Origin: an uncultured Eubacteriales bacterium
GTDB taxonomy: Bacteria; Bacillota; Clostridia; Oscillospirales; CAG-382
DNA: 64,000 nt
Assembly (NCBI GenBank): GCA_934446675.1
Contig: CAKSEL010000001.1
Location: 124,001-188,000 of the forward strand
Reading direction: 5' to 3'
In this document: positions 33,211 to 43,321 of the stretch, piece by piece
Numbering within the stretch: the first letter of the stretch is position 1
Layout: each line of letters begins with the position of its first letter
Translations under genes and position numbers: made by a program
The notes under the pieces: generated by a model
What the model saw: the letters and a program-made list of their open reading frames with translations, nothing else
The model's database searches: none
Told to the model about the DNA's origin: nothing

Positions 33211-34863
33211 TTACTTTTCTAGAAGATTGTATTTATCCATAACGCCGCAGATCTTTTCGCCTTTGGGCATCATGAGCACGTCGTCGCGGCAGATACCCTT
33301 GCCGAAAACAAGCACTGCAAAGTATACCGCAACGGCGCCGGCTATTGCGGCAAGTGTTGTAAGTTTTTCGGGCATTCCTGCCTTTAAGAGCACAAAGTTA
33401 AAGAACAGCGCGCTCACGCCGCAGCAAACTCCGGCAAGCAGCGGTTTTACGAATATTCTTCCGACATTCGGCACATATCCCGTCTTTTTTATTACAAAGA
33501 ACAGGTTTATTGCCATTATCGTAAAGTAGCAAAGCATTGTACCTACGGCACTTCCGGCAATTCCCGTGCCGGGTATTCCGGTTACTATATAGGTTGCCGC
33601 AAATTTTACTGCGACTCCGGCTCCGGTTGACACAAGCGTATATCTTTCAAGGCGCCATGCCTGAAGAACAGAGTTTGTAATTGCAATTACGCCCAAGAAC
33701 ACTATTGCGCACGCGACGACCGACAGTGCCGGCGCTGCAAGTTCCGTCGAGGACACCGAGGACGTGCCGTTCTTTATCATTTCCTCTTTGAAAAGCAGTC
33801 TTACGATACCGCGCGACATCGACGCAAGTCCTATTGCGCACGGAATTGATATTATGGCGCAGTTTCTGAACGCGGATTCTATACTCGAATAAGCCTTATC
33901 GAGTCTTTTGGCGGCTATTGCCGAAGAAACGGCAGGAATTGCGCTTATCGCAAACGGATATATAAATGTAGGCGTCATGTTGAAAAGCGGAATTACCATT
34001 GAGGAATACGTACCGTAATAGGACGCTGCAGCCTTCGCCGAAACGCCTGCGCTTATAAGGCGGTTTGCTATGAGAAAAGTATCTATTACGTTTGTAAGTC
34101 CCATTATGGAGGACGCGAGAGTTATCGGTATTGCCGTTATTACAAGTTCGGACAGTATGGATTTTGACGGACGCGCGTTATAGGGGCAATTCTGAATTTT
34201 TGCTCTGTATTCGGGCGAGGACGCGTATTTTATCTTTACCGCCATTGCGTAGAACATACTGAGAGCGACGCCTATCGAAACGCCCGAAATTACAAACGCT
34301 GCGGTAATCTTTACGGGATACGCGTTTCTTGTAAAGTAGATTGCGGCGGCAAGTCCTATTCCGAGCTTACCGACAGCCTCTATTACCTGCGAGACGGCGG
34401 TAGGCACCATATCCGACATACCCTGAAAATATCCTCTGTATGCGCTTGAAACGCAGATAAAGAATATTGTCGGCGCTATTGCGAGCATTGCATAGCTTGA
34501 ATCGGGCATTTTCGACCACTCTGCAAAAAACTGCGCGCCTGCCATCATGACAGCCGTTCCGACAATGCCTATTATGACAAAGAGTTTCAGCGCAATATCG
34601 AATATCTTCTGCGCCTCCTTATAGTTGCCCTTTGAGGCGCTTGCGGCTACCATTCGCGACACGGCAACGGGTATACCTGCCGTGGATATGTTATAGAACA
34701 TTACGTATATGCTGTACGCGGCGTTGAAATAACCCATACCTTCGACTTTGATTATATTGGTAAGAGGTATTCTGAAAAGCGCGCCTATAAGCTTTACGAG
34801 AATATTTGACGCCATAAGCACAACGGCGCCGAATACAAACGTCTGTCCGGTCTTTTTACTCAA
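33211..34863 (-). CDS. spoVB: SpoVB-type flippase of the MOP/MurJ superfamily
   Basis: 550 residues, about 14 transmembrane helices. LVKLIGALFRIPLTNIIKVEGMGYFNAAYSIY near the N-terminus is the hallmark of SpoVB/YtgP/MurJ-like exporters; AYRGYFQGMSDMVPTAVSQVIEAVGKL follows. Known for the family: flips lipid-linked peptidoglycan precursors; SpoVB is needed for the spore cortex. In this genome it could also serve vegetative wall synthesis. The start is TTG 34863 with AGGGTGA about 7 nt upstream. Gap to hemZ is 18 nt, to mazG 10 nt. Confidence 0.9.
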   Translation of the reverse strand: MSKKTGQTFVFGAVVLMASNILVKLIGALFRIPLTNIIKVEGMGYFNAAYSIYVMFYNISTAGIPVAVSRMVAASASKGNYKEAQKIFDIALKLFVIIGIVGTAVMMAGAQFFAEWSKMPDSSYAMLAIAPTIFFICVSSAYRGYFQGMSDMVPTAVSQVIEAVGKLGIGLAAAIYFTRNAYPVKITAAFVISGVSIGVALSMFYAMAVKIKYASSPEYRAKIQNCPYNARPSKSILSELVITAIPITLASSIMGLTNVIDTFLIANRLISAGVSAKAAASYYGTYSSMVIPLFNMTPTFIYPFAISAIPAVSSAIAAKRLDKAYSSIESAFRNCAIISIPCAIGLASMSRGIVRLLFKEEMIKNGTSSVSSTELAAPALSVVACAIVFLGVIAITNSVLQAWRLERYTLVSTGAGVAVKFAATYIVTGIPGTGIAGSAVGTMLCYFTIMAINLFFVIKKTGYVPNVGRIFVKPLLAGVCCGVSALFFNFVLLKAGMPEKLTTLAAIAGAVAVYFAVLVFGKGICRDDVLMMPKGEKICGVMDKYNLLEK

Positions 34864-34881
34864 ATCTGACTCACCCTTTGA

Positions 34882-36351
34882 TTATTTTCTGTTGCTGTAA
34901 AATTGTGTTACGCTTTGTTTGTCAAAGCCTTTATATTTTTGTCTGTCAAGATATTCATACGGATATTTCGGCGCGAATATGCGCTCTATTTTTCCGCCCG
35001 TCACGGAGTTCGGAACAAGCTTTGTCACAGCTCCGGCACCGGCTGCGAAAACCGTATGCTTTTCGCCCATCATGACGATATTGTAAATGCTTTCAAAGCC
35101 GGGTTTTGCGTATCCTGCATTATCGAGATCTCCCACGGTATTTTTCTGCCTGTACATGTAGTACGGAGAATATCCGCATATTCCGAGCTTATCCGCAGCG
35201 TAATCCAGCATTTTTTCCGCCTGTGAAAACGACGAAGTTATATCGGTATTTCCATCGGTTCTGAACTTTGAGGACTTCTTTAAAGTAAAGGCATGGACGG
35301 TTATATTTTCCGGCTCAAGCGCCGTAATATTATCCACGCTGTTTTTAAAGCTTTCAAGGCTGTCAGACGGAAGTCCTGCTATAAGGTCAGTATTTATACA
35401 GTCAAATCCCGTTTCTCTCGCAAGTCGGAACGCATCGAAAAACTGTTTTGCCGTATGGTTTCTGCCGACATACCGCAGAACCGCGTCATTTGTTGTCTGC
35501 GCATTTACGCTTATTCTGCCTATGCCGTAACTCTTAAGGACTTCAAGTTTGGGCTTTGTTATGCAGTCGGGACGTCCGGCTTCAAAGGTAAATTCTTTTA
35601 TGCCGGCATCGGAAAAGTTTTTGAAAAAGCAGTCAAAGACATCATTTATCTGCCCGGGTTCAAGTATTGCCGGCGTTCCGCCGCCGACATAGACACTGCG
35701 TACTTCAAGTCCGTTCTGTTTTACGGTGTCTGCAATATCGGCTATATCCTGTTTTAATCTTACGATATAATCCGGAATCAGCGCAAGCAGACGCGGCGTT
35801 GTACACGAAACAAACGAGCAATAATCGCACCTTGACGGGCAAAACGGCACCGAAATATACACAGAACAGGAATTATCCGGCATATTTTTAAGCGCTTCGG
35901 TTTCGCGCCGGTTTGCCTCTATACACAGTTTTGCCTTTCGCTCGTCGAACGCATAGTCGCGGCAGAGCGTTTCAAGCGCCGACTGTTCCCCTTCTTTCAG
36001 GATAAACTCACGTGCGAGCTTAACGGGCTTTACGCCTGTTGAAATGCCCCACGGAGGTTTACGGTCAAATATTTTTTCAAACGCCGACAGCACGTTTCTG
36101 CCTATCAGATTTTTCATCTGCCGCGGCTTTGACGGCATTATACTCTCGCTCTGTTCGCTTACCGCGGTTTTACCCGAAATATCAAGGCTTACGGTTACGA
36201 AAAACTTGCCGTCCTTTGAGAAGGCATCGACGTTCATCTTATTTTCCGTATCGTTCAAAGTGAATTTTTCGCACGGAAGAAACAGCAGTGCAAGCGACTG
36301 ATAATACAGCAGATTTGCGCTGTTCTGCGTATCGTTTACGGTTATGATCAT
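34882..36351 (-). CDS. hemZ: Coproporphyrinogen III dehydrogenase-like radical SAM protein HemZ
   Basis: 489 residues. An N-terminal HemZ-specific domain (about 1-155, ending RKPPWGISTGVKPVKLA) precedes the radical SAM motif PFCPSRCDYCSF and VYVGGGTPAIL; RISVNAQT and LIAGLPSDS follow. HemZ is annotated as an oxygen-independent coproporphyrinogen oxidase, but the family's true reaction is uncertain, and no other heme gene is nearby. Adjacent to dtd (3 nt), typical of Clostridia. MtnN would recycle its 5'-deoxyadenosine. Confidence 0.92.
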   Translation of the reverse strand: MIITVNDTQNSANLLYYQSLALLFLPCEKFTLNDTENKMNVDAFSKDGKFFVTVSLDISGKTAVSEQSESIMPSKPRQMKNLIGRNVLSAFEKIFDRKPPWGISTGVKPVKLAREFILKEGEQSALETLCRDYAFDERKAKLCIEANRRETEALKNMPDNSCSVYISVPFCPSRCDYCSFVSCTTPRLLALIPDYIVRLKQDIADIADTVKQNGLEVRSVYVGGGTPAILEPGQINDVFDCFFKNFSDAGIKEFTFEAGRPDCITKPKLEVLKSYGIGRISVNAQTTNDAVLRYVGRNHTAKQFFDAFRLARETGFDCINTDLIAGLPSDSLESFKNSVDNITALEPENITVHAFTLKKSSKFRTDGNTDITSSFSQAEKMLDYAADKLGICGYSPYYMYRQKNTVGDLDNAGYAKPGFESIYNIVMMGEKHTVFAAGAGAVTKLVPNSVTGGKIERIFAPKYPYEYLDRQKYKGFDKQSVTQFYSNRK

Positions 36352-36354
36352 ATT

Positions 36355-36819
36355 TTAAAGCTTATCCGTATCTAAAATTATTGTTACGGGGCCGTCGTTC
36401 AACAGCTCGACTTTCATATCTGCGCCGAAAATGCCGTGTCCGACCTCTATTCCGTACCCGTTTTTCAGTCTGTCCATATATCTTTCATACAAAGGGACTG
36501 CCTTTTCGGGACGCGCCGCCTTTATAAACGACGGTCTGTTCTGTCCCTTACAGTCTGCGCACAGCGTAAACTGCGAAACGACCAGCACTGACGCTTTTTC
36601 TCCCCTTTCGGCAAGGTTGAGCAGCGACAAATTCATTTTATCGTTTTCATCGGTAAATATGCGAAGCTTTGCGGTCTTATCCGCGAGCAGATCTGCCTCT
36701 TTTTCGGTATCGTTTTCAAAAACTCCGAAAAGTACCAGAAATCCTTTTCCTATTTCGGACACACATTCGCCGTCTACCGTGACGCTTGCGTGTTTTACTC
36801 TCTGAACAAGTGCTGTCAT
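36355..36819 (-). CDS. dtd: D-aminoacyl-tRNA deacylase
   Basis: 154 residues. VQRVKHASVTVDGE at the N-terminus, VVSQFTLCADCKGQNRPSF with the catalytic SQxT motif, and LNDGPVTI near the C-terminus. Hydrolyses D-amino acids (and Gly from tRNA-Ala) from mischarged tRNA. The usual GNRPSF segment reads GQNRPSF here. It overlaps the relA stop by ATGA, so is translationally coupled to it. Confidence 0.95.
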   Translation of the reverse strand: MTALVQRVKHASVTVDGECVSEIGKGFLVLFGVFENDTEKEADLLADKTAKLRIFTDENDKMNLSLLNLAERGEKASVLVVSQFTLCADCKGQNRPSFIKAARPEKAVPLYERYMDRLKNGYGIEVGHGIFGADMKVELLNDGPVTIILDTDKL

Positions 36820-39065
36820 GAAGAAAATCCTCTCGTTACGTCTATTACGTCCTTTACCTTTTTAAGCCGCGATATAATTGAATTTACGTGCGACGTATTG
36901 CGGCAGGTTATGGTGAGATTTATGATCATTCCGTCGGCACCGGTAGTCTTTGAGTTCATGGTATGAACCGGCACTCTCATATCCGCAAAAACTGCGGTAA
37001 TGGCAGCGAAAACCTCAAAGGAATTATTCGCGTATACCTGAAGCAGAGCCTCAAACGAACCGCTTGTATTATCGCCCTGTTCGAGCGAACGTCTTGACCA
37101 GCGCACGTTTACCCATCTGTCCTTTTCGTCCTGTTTGAGCAGTCCGCTCCTTGCGTTGGGACAGTCGTATTTATGAACCGAAACGCCGAATCCGCGCGTT
37201 ACAAAGCCGATTATACTGTCGCCCGGCAGAGGATTGCAGCACTTTGCAAAACGCACCTGGCAGTTATCGAGGCTGTCTACTATAACGCTCTGCATTGCCT
37301 CGTGCGCGTGTTCTTTTACGCGTTTATTCTCTGCCTGCTTTGTCTTATCGGTTACTATATCCTCTATCGGATTTACGCTCTTGGGTACTTCCGGCTTTAC
37401 TACGCGGTCAAACTCGTCTTTAAGCTTTGCCGCGAATTTGGATACGGATATTCCGCCGTAGCCGATATTATTATAAAAGTCATCGACATCCGGAAAGCCG
37501 GTGCGCTTTGCGACGTTTGCCACGACCTCGTTCTTCTGCGACTCGGTATAGGCTCTGCCGTAATGCCTGAATTCGCGTTCGATCTCGTTTTTACCCTCGA
37601 TTATATTTTCCTCGCGTTTTTCGCGCTTGAACCAAAGGCGTATTTTATTCTTTGCTTCCGTGGTCTTTACGACTTTCAGCCAGTCGCGGCTGGGTCCTTT
37701 GGACGAAACCGACGTCACGATCTCGCATATATCGGCGTTCTGGAGCACCGTATCTATCGGCACTATAACGCCGTTTACCTTTGCGCCGACCATCTTATTT
37801 CCGACTTCGGAATGTATACAGTACGCAAAATCTATCGTATTTGAGCCGTAAGGCAGGCTCTTTACGTCGCCTTTGGGCGTGAAAACGAAAATTTCGTCCT
37901 CATACAGGTCTATTTTAAGCGGTCTTAAAAAGTCTTCCGCGTCTCCGGCGTCCTTTTCGGTTTCAATGAGCGTTCTTATCCATTGCAGTTTTTCGGCAAT
38001 GTTCTCCTTATCCACCTCGCCCGACTTATACATCCAGTGCGCCGCGATACCGTATTCCGCAACGGCGTGCATTTCCCAGGTTCTTATCTGAACTTCGAAC
38101 GGTATTCCGTGCTTGCCGATTACGGTCGTATGCAGAGAACGGTACATATTGGGTTTAGGCGTTGAAATATAGTCCTTGAAACGTCCCGGCATAAGATTGA
38201 ACATCTCGTGTATTATACCGAGAACCGTATAGCATTCAAGTTCGGTATCAACAATAACGCGTATTGCGTAAAAGTCGTATATTTCATCAAAGCTCTTGCT
38301 TTGGTTATACATCTTCTTATAGATACTGTATATAGACTTTACGCGTCCGGTAATCTTGGCCTTTATTCCGACTTCGGCAAGCTTATCCGAAACCTTCTGC
38401 TTTGCCTCTTCGAGAAAGTCCTTATTCTTGCCGTATCTTAAATCTATATCCTTTTTAACCTCGTCATATCCTATCGGATCGAGATATTTCAGCGCAAGGT
38501 TTTCAAGCTCGGTCTTTATCTTCTGAACACCGAGCCTATGCGCAAGAGGCGCGTACAGATGCATTGTTTCGAGCGCTATGGTTCTCTGGCTCTTTTCGCT
38601 CTTTGCGTCAAGAGTTCTCATATTATGCAGTCTGTCGGCAAACTTTATGAAAATTACGCGTATATCATGGTTCATTGCGAGGAAAAGTTTTCGCGTATTC
38701 TCGATACTTGCCTCTTCCTTATCTTCAAAGAACACGACAGGCAGCTTTGTCAGCCCCTCGACAAGCTCCGCGACTTCGTTTCCAAAAAGACTCTTTATGG
38801 TTTCGACATTTGTCTTATCCTTACAGTCCTCAAGCGTATCGTGAAGAAGCGCCGCGCAGATAGAGTCGGTATCAAGCTCAAGCTCCGCAACAATTACCGC
38901 TACCGCAAGAGGGTGCGTAATATACGGCTCCCCGGATTTTCTGAACTGTCCGGCGTGCATTTCGCTTGCGTATTTATATGCCCTTTCGATTTTATCTATA
39001 TCGTATTTTGCACCTGTCTTATTGAGCTGATCTACAAGTGTCTGATACGTTACCGTTGCAGCCAA
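36816..39065 (-). CDS. relA: Bifunctional (p)ppGpp synthetase/hydrolase, Rel type
   Basis: 749 residues. HD hydrolase domain (THPLAVAVI, AALLHDTLED, FADRLHNMRTL), synthetase domain (RVKSIYSIYKKM, PKPNMYRSLHTTVIG), TGS domain (VFTPKGDVKSLPYGSNTIDFAYCIHSEVG), a helical/zinc-finger region (CQVRFAKCCNPLPGD) and a C-terminal ACT domain. Complete HD and synthetase residues suggest both activities. The start is TTG 39065 (GGCGG about 10 nt upstream). It precedes dtd and follows recJ closely (15 nt), the standard clostridial cluster. Confidence 0.96.
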   Translation of the reverse strand: MAATVTYQTLVDQLNKTGAKYDIDKIERAYKYASEMHAGQFRKSGEPYITHPLAVAVIVAELELDTDSICAALLHDTLEDCKDKTNVETIKSLFGNEVAELVEGLTKLPVVFFEDKEEASIENTRKLFLAMNHDIRVIFIKFADRLHNMRTLDAKSEKSQRTIALETMHLYAPLAHRLGVQKIKTELENLALKYLDPIGYDEVKKDIDLRYGKNKDFLEEAKQKVSDKLAEVGIKAKITGRVKSIYSIYKKMYNQSKSFDEIYDFYAIRVIVDTELECYTVLGIIHEMFNLMPGRFKDYISTPKPNMYRSLHTTVIGKHGIPFEVQIRTWEMHAVAEYGIAAHWMYKSGEVDKENIAEKLQWIRTLIETEKDAGDAEDFLRPLKIDLYEDEIFVFTPKGDVKSLPYGSNTIDFAYCIHSEVGNKMVGAKVNGVIVPIDTVLQNADICEIVTSVSSKGPSRDWLKVVKTTEAKNKIRLWFKREKREENIIEGKNEIEREFRHYGRAYTESQKNEVVANVAKRTGFPDVDDFYNNIGYGGISVSKFAAKLKDEFDRVVKPEVPKSVNPIEDIVTDKTKQAENKRVKEHAHEAMQSVIVDSLDNCQVRFAKCCNPLPGDSIIGFVTRGFGVSVHKYDCPNARSGLLKQDEKDRWVNVRWSRRSLEQGDNTSGSFEALLQVYANNSFEVFAAITAVFADMRVPVHTMNSKTTGADGMIINLTITCRNTSHVNSIISRLKKVKDVIDVTRGFSS

Positions 39066-39080
39066 AAAACATACCGCCTT

Positions 39081-41189
39081 TCAATTTAAAATTCCGCTTT
39101 TTAGCCTTATAAGTATTTCGGATTCGTCAAGGTTGACCTTGCCCGTTGTTTTATTGAGCTTTATAAGCACATTATTTTCATCAGATCTTGACATTTCGGC
39201 AATGCCCGTTTCGCAGAGCACGCAGAGGATTATATTCAGCATAAGCTGGCTTATATCCGTCATATACTCACGCGTGATTATACCGGCTGTCTGCCATACA
39301 TCGAGGTTTTGCATTTGCGAGTCTATTCCGAGGACGCGGCGCAGATACATAAACGCCGCCCTGAATTCCTTTACGGTCGGTATATCTTCTTTTGAACAGC
39401 CTCCGCCGTCAAGCACCTTTGCAAAAGTTTCTTCTTCGGCGCGCTTTTTCTCAATATCCTCCGGCGTCATTTTTACGTCTTTTACAAGAAGCTGCACCGA
39501 AAGAGTGCCGCGAAAATCGTTAAGGTCTATATTTGCCATAAAGTCGGCGCGATCTCCTTCGGAAAACGGGAAGTTTTCACGCGTCATTCCGAAATACAGA
39601 GCCGTAACGACGTTTTCGTCCTTTTCAAGCTGGAGCTTTAAGTGCTTGCCCTCTCCTATTGAATATATCCCGGTAATCGTCACGTCCTTTATATAAAAGA
39701 GCGGCACGGGATTCATAAGTCCGAAGGGTTCGAGCTTTTGTATTTCCGCGGCGTTATTTACGGTGACGTCCGAGAGTTTTGCCTCAAAATCCGCGTCTAT
39801 GCACTTATGTACGCTTGAAAAATCAAAAGTATTCTCCGCATATTCGTTAATCTTTTGCTTGAACGCCTCAATATCGCTTTTATTTACGGTAAGTCCGGCG
39901 GCAAGCTCATGTCCGCCGTATTTTACAAGCAGATCCGAGCACGCACAAAGAGCTTCGTTAATATTAAAGCCGTTTACGCTTCTGCACGAGCCTTTTCCGA
40001 CCTCTCCGTCAACCGATATGAGAATTGACGGAAGTTTATAGCGTTCAGTTATCTTTGACGCGACAATTCCTATTACGCCTATATGCCACGAGTCGGATTC
40101 AAGCACAATTACGCGCTGTTTTTCAAAATCAAATTCGTTTTCTATGCGTTCGACCGCCTGATTGAATATATTATTCTCTATTACCTGTCTTTCACGGTTT
40201 ACCGCGCAAAGGTACGACGCGATATTTTCAGCCTCGGCGGCATTATCGGTTATCATGAGCCTTACGGCGCGGTTTACGTCGCCTATTCTTCCGGCTGCGT
40301 TTATTCTCGGAGCAAGTCCGAAACCGATAGACGACGCGGTAAGATTTTTTCTCTTTGACTTTGTTCTTTCAGAAAAGCTTTGCGCCGCAAGAGCAGAAAG
40401 CCCCTTATTCTTTGTATTCTCGAGCTGTTTTAAGCCAAGGCTTACTATTACCCTGTTTTCTCCGACAAGCGGCATAACGTCCGCAACCGTTCCGAGCGCG
40501 ACAAGATCGCAGTACGCGCGGCACAATGCAGGCACATTTTTATTATCCTCAAGCGCACACACAAGTTTAAACACTACGCCGACGCCGGCAAGCTCCGAAA
40601 ACGGATATCCGCAGTCGCGTCTGTGCGGATTTACCACGGCGCACGCTTCGGGAAGCTCATCTCTGCACTCATGATGATCCGTTATTACAACGTCTATGCC
40701 GTTCTGCTTTGCAAATTCAACCTCGTCATGCGCGGTAATGCCGCTGTCTACGGTTATGATAAGGTCAACGCCGTCCTGTTTGAACCTGCTTATTGCCGAA
40801 ACGTTAAGTCCGTAGCCTTCGTTGACTCTCTGGGGAATATAGTAGTCCGCGTTTACGCCCTTTGACAAGAGATAGCGCAAAAGCACAGACACGCTTGTAA
40901 CTCCGTCAACGTCATAGTCGCCGTAGACGAGTATTTTCTGATTATTCTTTTGTGCATACCGTATTCTTTCAACAGCCTTTTCCATATCCTTTAACAGATA
41001 CGGGTCTTGTAGGCTCTCATAGGAATTATACAGATATTCCTTTGCGCTCTTTACGTCGCAAAAGCCCTTTGCGGCTATTATTTTTGCGGCAAAAGGCGAT
41101 ATATCAAGCTGCTGCGAAAGCGTGCCGGCAACATCTTCGGAGACGCTGCCGACAGTCCAGACGGTACCGTCGGGATATTCATATGTCAT
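39081..41189 (-). CDS. recJ: Single-stranded-DNA-specific exonuclease RecJ
   Basis: 702 residues. DHH phosphoesterase motifs: VYGDYDVDGVTSVSVL, DSGITA, TDHHECRDELPEA, and the DHHA1 motif KGSCRSVNGFNI plus YGGHELAAGLTV. A 5'-to-3' exonuclease in recombination and mismatch repair. Start ATG 41189 (MTYEYPDG) is the natural N-terminus by family; no clear Shine-Dalgarno is seen there. The upstream TTG at 41234 would overlap rseC. The C-terminal 130 residues differ from E. coli RecJ and resemble the Firmicute form. Confidence 0.93.
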   Translation of the reverse strand: MTYEYPDGTVWTVGSVSEDVAGTLSQQLDISPFAAKIIAAKGFCDVKSAKEYLYNSYESLQDPYLLKDMEKAVERIRYAQKNNQKILVYGDYDVDGVTSVSVLLRYLLSKGVNADYYIPQRVNEGYGLNVSAISRFKQDGVDLIITVDSGITAHDEVEFAKQNGIDVVITDHHECRDELPEACAVVNPHRRDCGYPFSELAGVGVVFKLVCALEDNKNVPALCRAYCDLVALGTVADVMPLVGENRVIVSLGLKQLENTKNKGLSALAAQSFSERTKSKRKNLTASSIGFGLAPRINAAGRIGDVNRAVRLMITDNAAEAENIASYLCAVNRERQVIENNIFNQAVERIENEFDFEKQRVIVLESDSWHIGVIGIVASKITERYKLPSILISVDGEVGKGSCRSVNGFNINEALCACSDLLVKYGGHELAAGLTVNKSDIEAFKQKINEYAENTFDFSSVHKCIDADFEAKLSDVTVNNAAEIQKLEPFGLMNPVPLFYIKDVTITGIYSIGEGKHLKLQLEKDENVVTALYFGMTRENFPFSEGDRADFMANIDLNDFRGTLSVQLLVKDVKMTPEDIEKKRAEEETFAKVLDGGGCSKEDIPTVKEFRAAFMYLRRVLGIDSQMQNLDVWQTAGIITREYMTDISQLMLNIILCVLCETGIAEMSRSDENNVLIKLNKTTGKVNLDESEILIRLKSGILN

Positions 41190-41217
41190 GTTACAAACTT
41201 TTGCGAAAGAAATATCT

Positions 41218-41658
41218 TTACGCGTTCTCCTCAAGTATTTTTACGGCTTCTATACGTATATTCTTCTGTGCGTATTTATTCATAAAATAAGCCGCCACAG
41301 CAAAGGAAATTACAAACACGGCTCCGAGCGAAAATGCGGGAGCGTATATATTATCCGTAAGTTTATCTGCAATAAAATATCCTATCATTGAAAGCAGCAC
41401 GGGAAAAACAAAAACGACAAGCGAAACAAGAAGTATCCGTTCTCCCGACGAGGCAAGCTCTACCGTATCCCCGACTTTTGCGCCGACAGCGTTAAACACG
41501 GTCGTTTCGACGGTCTTATTTTGTTCGCCGAGCACAAGATGCGCCGAGCACGCGCCTTTCTGAGCGCATTTTTCGCACGAATCGCACGCGGCAGAACGAA
41601 CGGTGACTACTTTTATCATATCTCCGTTTACTTCGACAACTTTCCCCGAAGCTTTCAT
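41218..41658 (-). CDS. rseC: RseC/MucC-family membrane protein
   Basis: 146 residues. The N-terminal domain carries a Cys cluster, CDSCEKCAQKGAC, then two transmembrane helices (about 76-95 and 105-125). RseC is linked to SoxR reduction and Rnf/Rsx in Proteobacteria; the Rnf-type subunit at the window start makes an electron-transfer link possible, but that is inference. The start overlaps the FAD oxidoreductase stop (ATGA). Confidence 0.88.
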   Translation of the reverse strand: MKASGKVVEVNGDMIKVVTVRSAACDSCEKCAQKGACSAHLVLGEQNKTVETTVFNAVGAKVGDTVELASSGERILLVSLVVFVFPVLLSMIGYFIADKLTDNIYAPAFSLGAVFVISFAVAAYFMNKYAQKNIRIEAVKILEENA

Positions 41659-43301
41659 TTCAGATTTTCACCTTTCAGCGTATTTATATAATTAATTGCC
41701 GCCTTTAATCCGTCAACCGCGGCGCTTGTTATTCCTCCGGCATATCCCGCACCCTCACCGCACGGATAAACGCCGTTTTTCCCTGCCGACATCATTCTCT
41801 CATCTCTGTTTATTCTTACGGGCGACGAGGTTCTTGTTTCGGGAAAAGTAAGCACTGCGTCATCGCACGAGAAGCCTTTTATATCGTATTCAAACGCGCG
41901 TATTCCCTTTTTAAGGTTATCGGTTACAAATCCGGGGAAAATATCAGTCGCTTTGCAAAGTTTTGTTTTCCCTGTATACGTCGGCATTATCCTTGACGGC
42001 TCGCGGCACAGTTTATCCGACAGAAAATCGCCCAAAAGCTGTATCGGCGCGCCGGAATCGTTCCCGGCATCCACAAAAGCTCTTGTTTCGAGATTTTTCT
42101 GAAAATCAACGGCACCCTGCACGGTATTTCCGTAATCGGACGGAGAAACCGACACCGCTATTGCGGAATTTGCATTAAGTCCGCTTCTGTCATAATAGCT
42201 CATGCCATTTGTGACTATCTCGCCGTTATCCGACGCCGACGCCGTGACAACGCCTCCGGGGCACATACAGAAAGAATACACGGCTCTGCCGTCAAACTTT
42301 CGGGAGAGCGTATACTGTGCCTTTGAAAGCACGGGCGCGCCCGAAAAAGCTCCGTACATTGCGTTGTCTATATCCTTTTGCAGGTGCTCTATTCTTACGC
42401 CGACGGAAAAAGGCTTGGGCTGCACGTCAAAACCGTTTTTTAATAGTTCTTTTACGGTATCTCTCGCGCTGTGTCCTATACACAGAAACACTGCGCCGCA
42501 CGGCGTTTCATTGCCGTCAGAGTCTGTTACTCCGCAGACATTTCCCGACGAAGAAAAATTTATCTTTTCAAGCTTTGTGCGAAATCTTATCTCGCCTCCG
42601 AGAGAAACAATCTCGTTTCGGACAGCCGCGACGATCTTTCGCAGATTATCCGTACCGATATGCGGTTTTGCAAGGTATGTTATTTCTTTAGGCGCCCCGA
42701 AGCGCACAAATTCAGACAGCACAAAGCCGCACAACGAATCGCTTATGCGCGTTAAGAGTTTTCCGTCCGAAAACGTACCTGCGCCGCCCTCTCCGAACTG
42801 CACGTTGCTGTTTACGTCAAGAGTACCGTCTTTCCAATAATTTTCGACTTTTTTCGCCCTTGTTTCAACATCGTCACCGCGTTCGAGAACGACAGGTCTA
42901 AGTCCTGCCTTTGCAAGTGCAAGCGCACAGAACATACCCGACGGACCGAACCCGACAACAACGGGACGCTTATCTTTATTTATTTCCGGACACGAAAAAT
43001 CCGGCTCTTTTGAAGTTACCGCGTCGGTATTTTTATACTTTTTCAGCTGCGGCAGCAATTTGTCCGCATTTTCCGGCTGTATTTCGGCTGCCACCGAATA
43101 TATCAGCTTTACCGCGTTCTTATCTCTCGCGTCAATACTGCGTTTATACACAAACGGCAAACCTGAAAACGCACCCTTTTGCTTTGAAAAAACAGACTTT
43201 TCGGCAATCATAATCGCTTTCGCGTCAAGCTCGCTCTCGTTTTCAAAGGTACACGGTATTTTTATATTGCGGACGACCGCAAAGCTCTTTTGATTAATCA
43301 T
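41655..43301 (-). CDS. FAD-dependent oxidoreductase, COG2509-like
   Basis: 548 residues. VVVGFGPSGMFCALALAKAGLRPVVLERG is the dinucleotide-binding fold; GEGGAGTFSDGKL and the C-terminal YPCGEGAGYAGGITSAAVDG are the signature of this uncharacterised family. Substrate and partner are unknown. ATG 43301 is taken as start, but the ribosome binding site is poor and GTG 43307 is also possible. It sits between cdaR and rseC. Confidence 0.88.
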   Translation of the reverse strand: MINQKSFAVVRNIKIPCTFENESELDAKAIMIAEKSVFSKQKGAFSGLPFVYKRSIDARDKNAVKLIYSVAAEIQPENADKLLPQLKKYKNTDAVTSKEPDFSCPEINKDKRPVVVGFGPSGMFCALALAKAGLRPVVLERGDDVETRAKKVENYWKDGTLDVNSNVQFGEGGAGTFSDGKLLTRISDSLCGFVLSEFVRFGAPKEITYLAKPHIGTDNLRKIVAAVRNEIVSLGGEIRFRTKLEKINFSSSGNVCGVTDSDGNETPCGAVFLCIGHSARDTVKELLKNGFDVQPKPFSVGVRIEHLQKDIDNAMYGAFSGAPVLSKAQYTLSRKFDGRAVYSFCMCPGGVVTASASDNGEIVTNGMSYYDRSGLNANSAIAVSVSPSDYGNTVQGAVDFQKNLETRAFVDAGNDSGAPIQLLGDFLSDKLCREPSRIMPTYTGKTKLCKATDIFPGFVTDNLKKGIRAFEYDIKGFSCDDAVLTFPETRTSSPVRINRDERMMSAGKNGVYPCGEGAGYAGGITSAAVDGLKAAINYINTLKGENLK

Positions 43302-43321
43302 TATCACCCAAACCGCAAATT

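Noticed and set aside
37173..37844. 223-residue plus-strand frame within relA
   Set aside because: Antisense to the conserved synthetase region of relA; no supporting signals.
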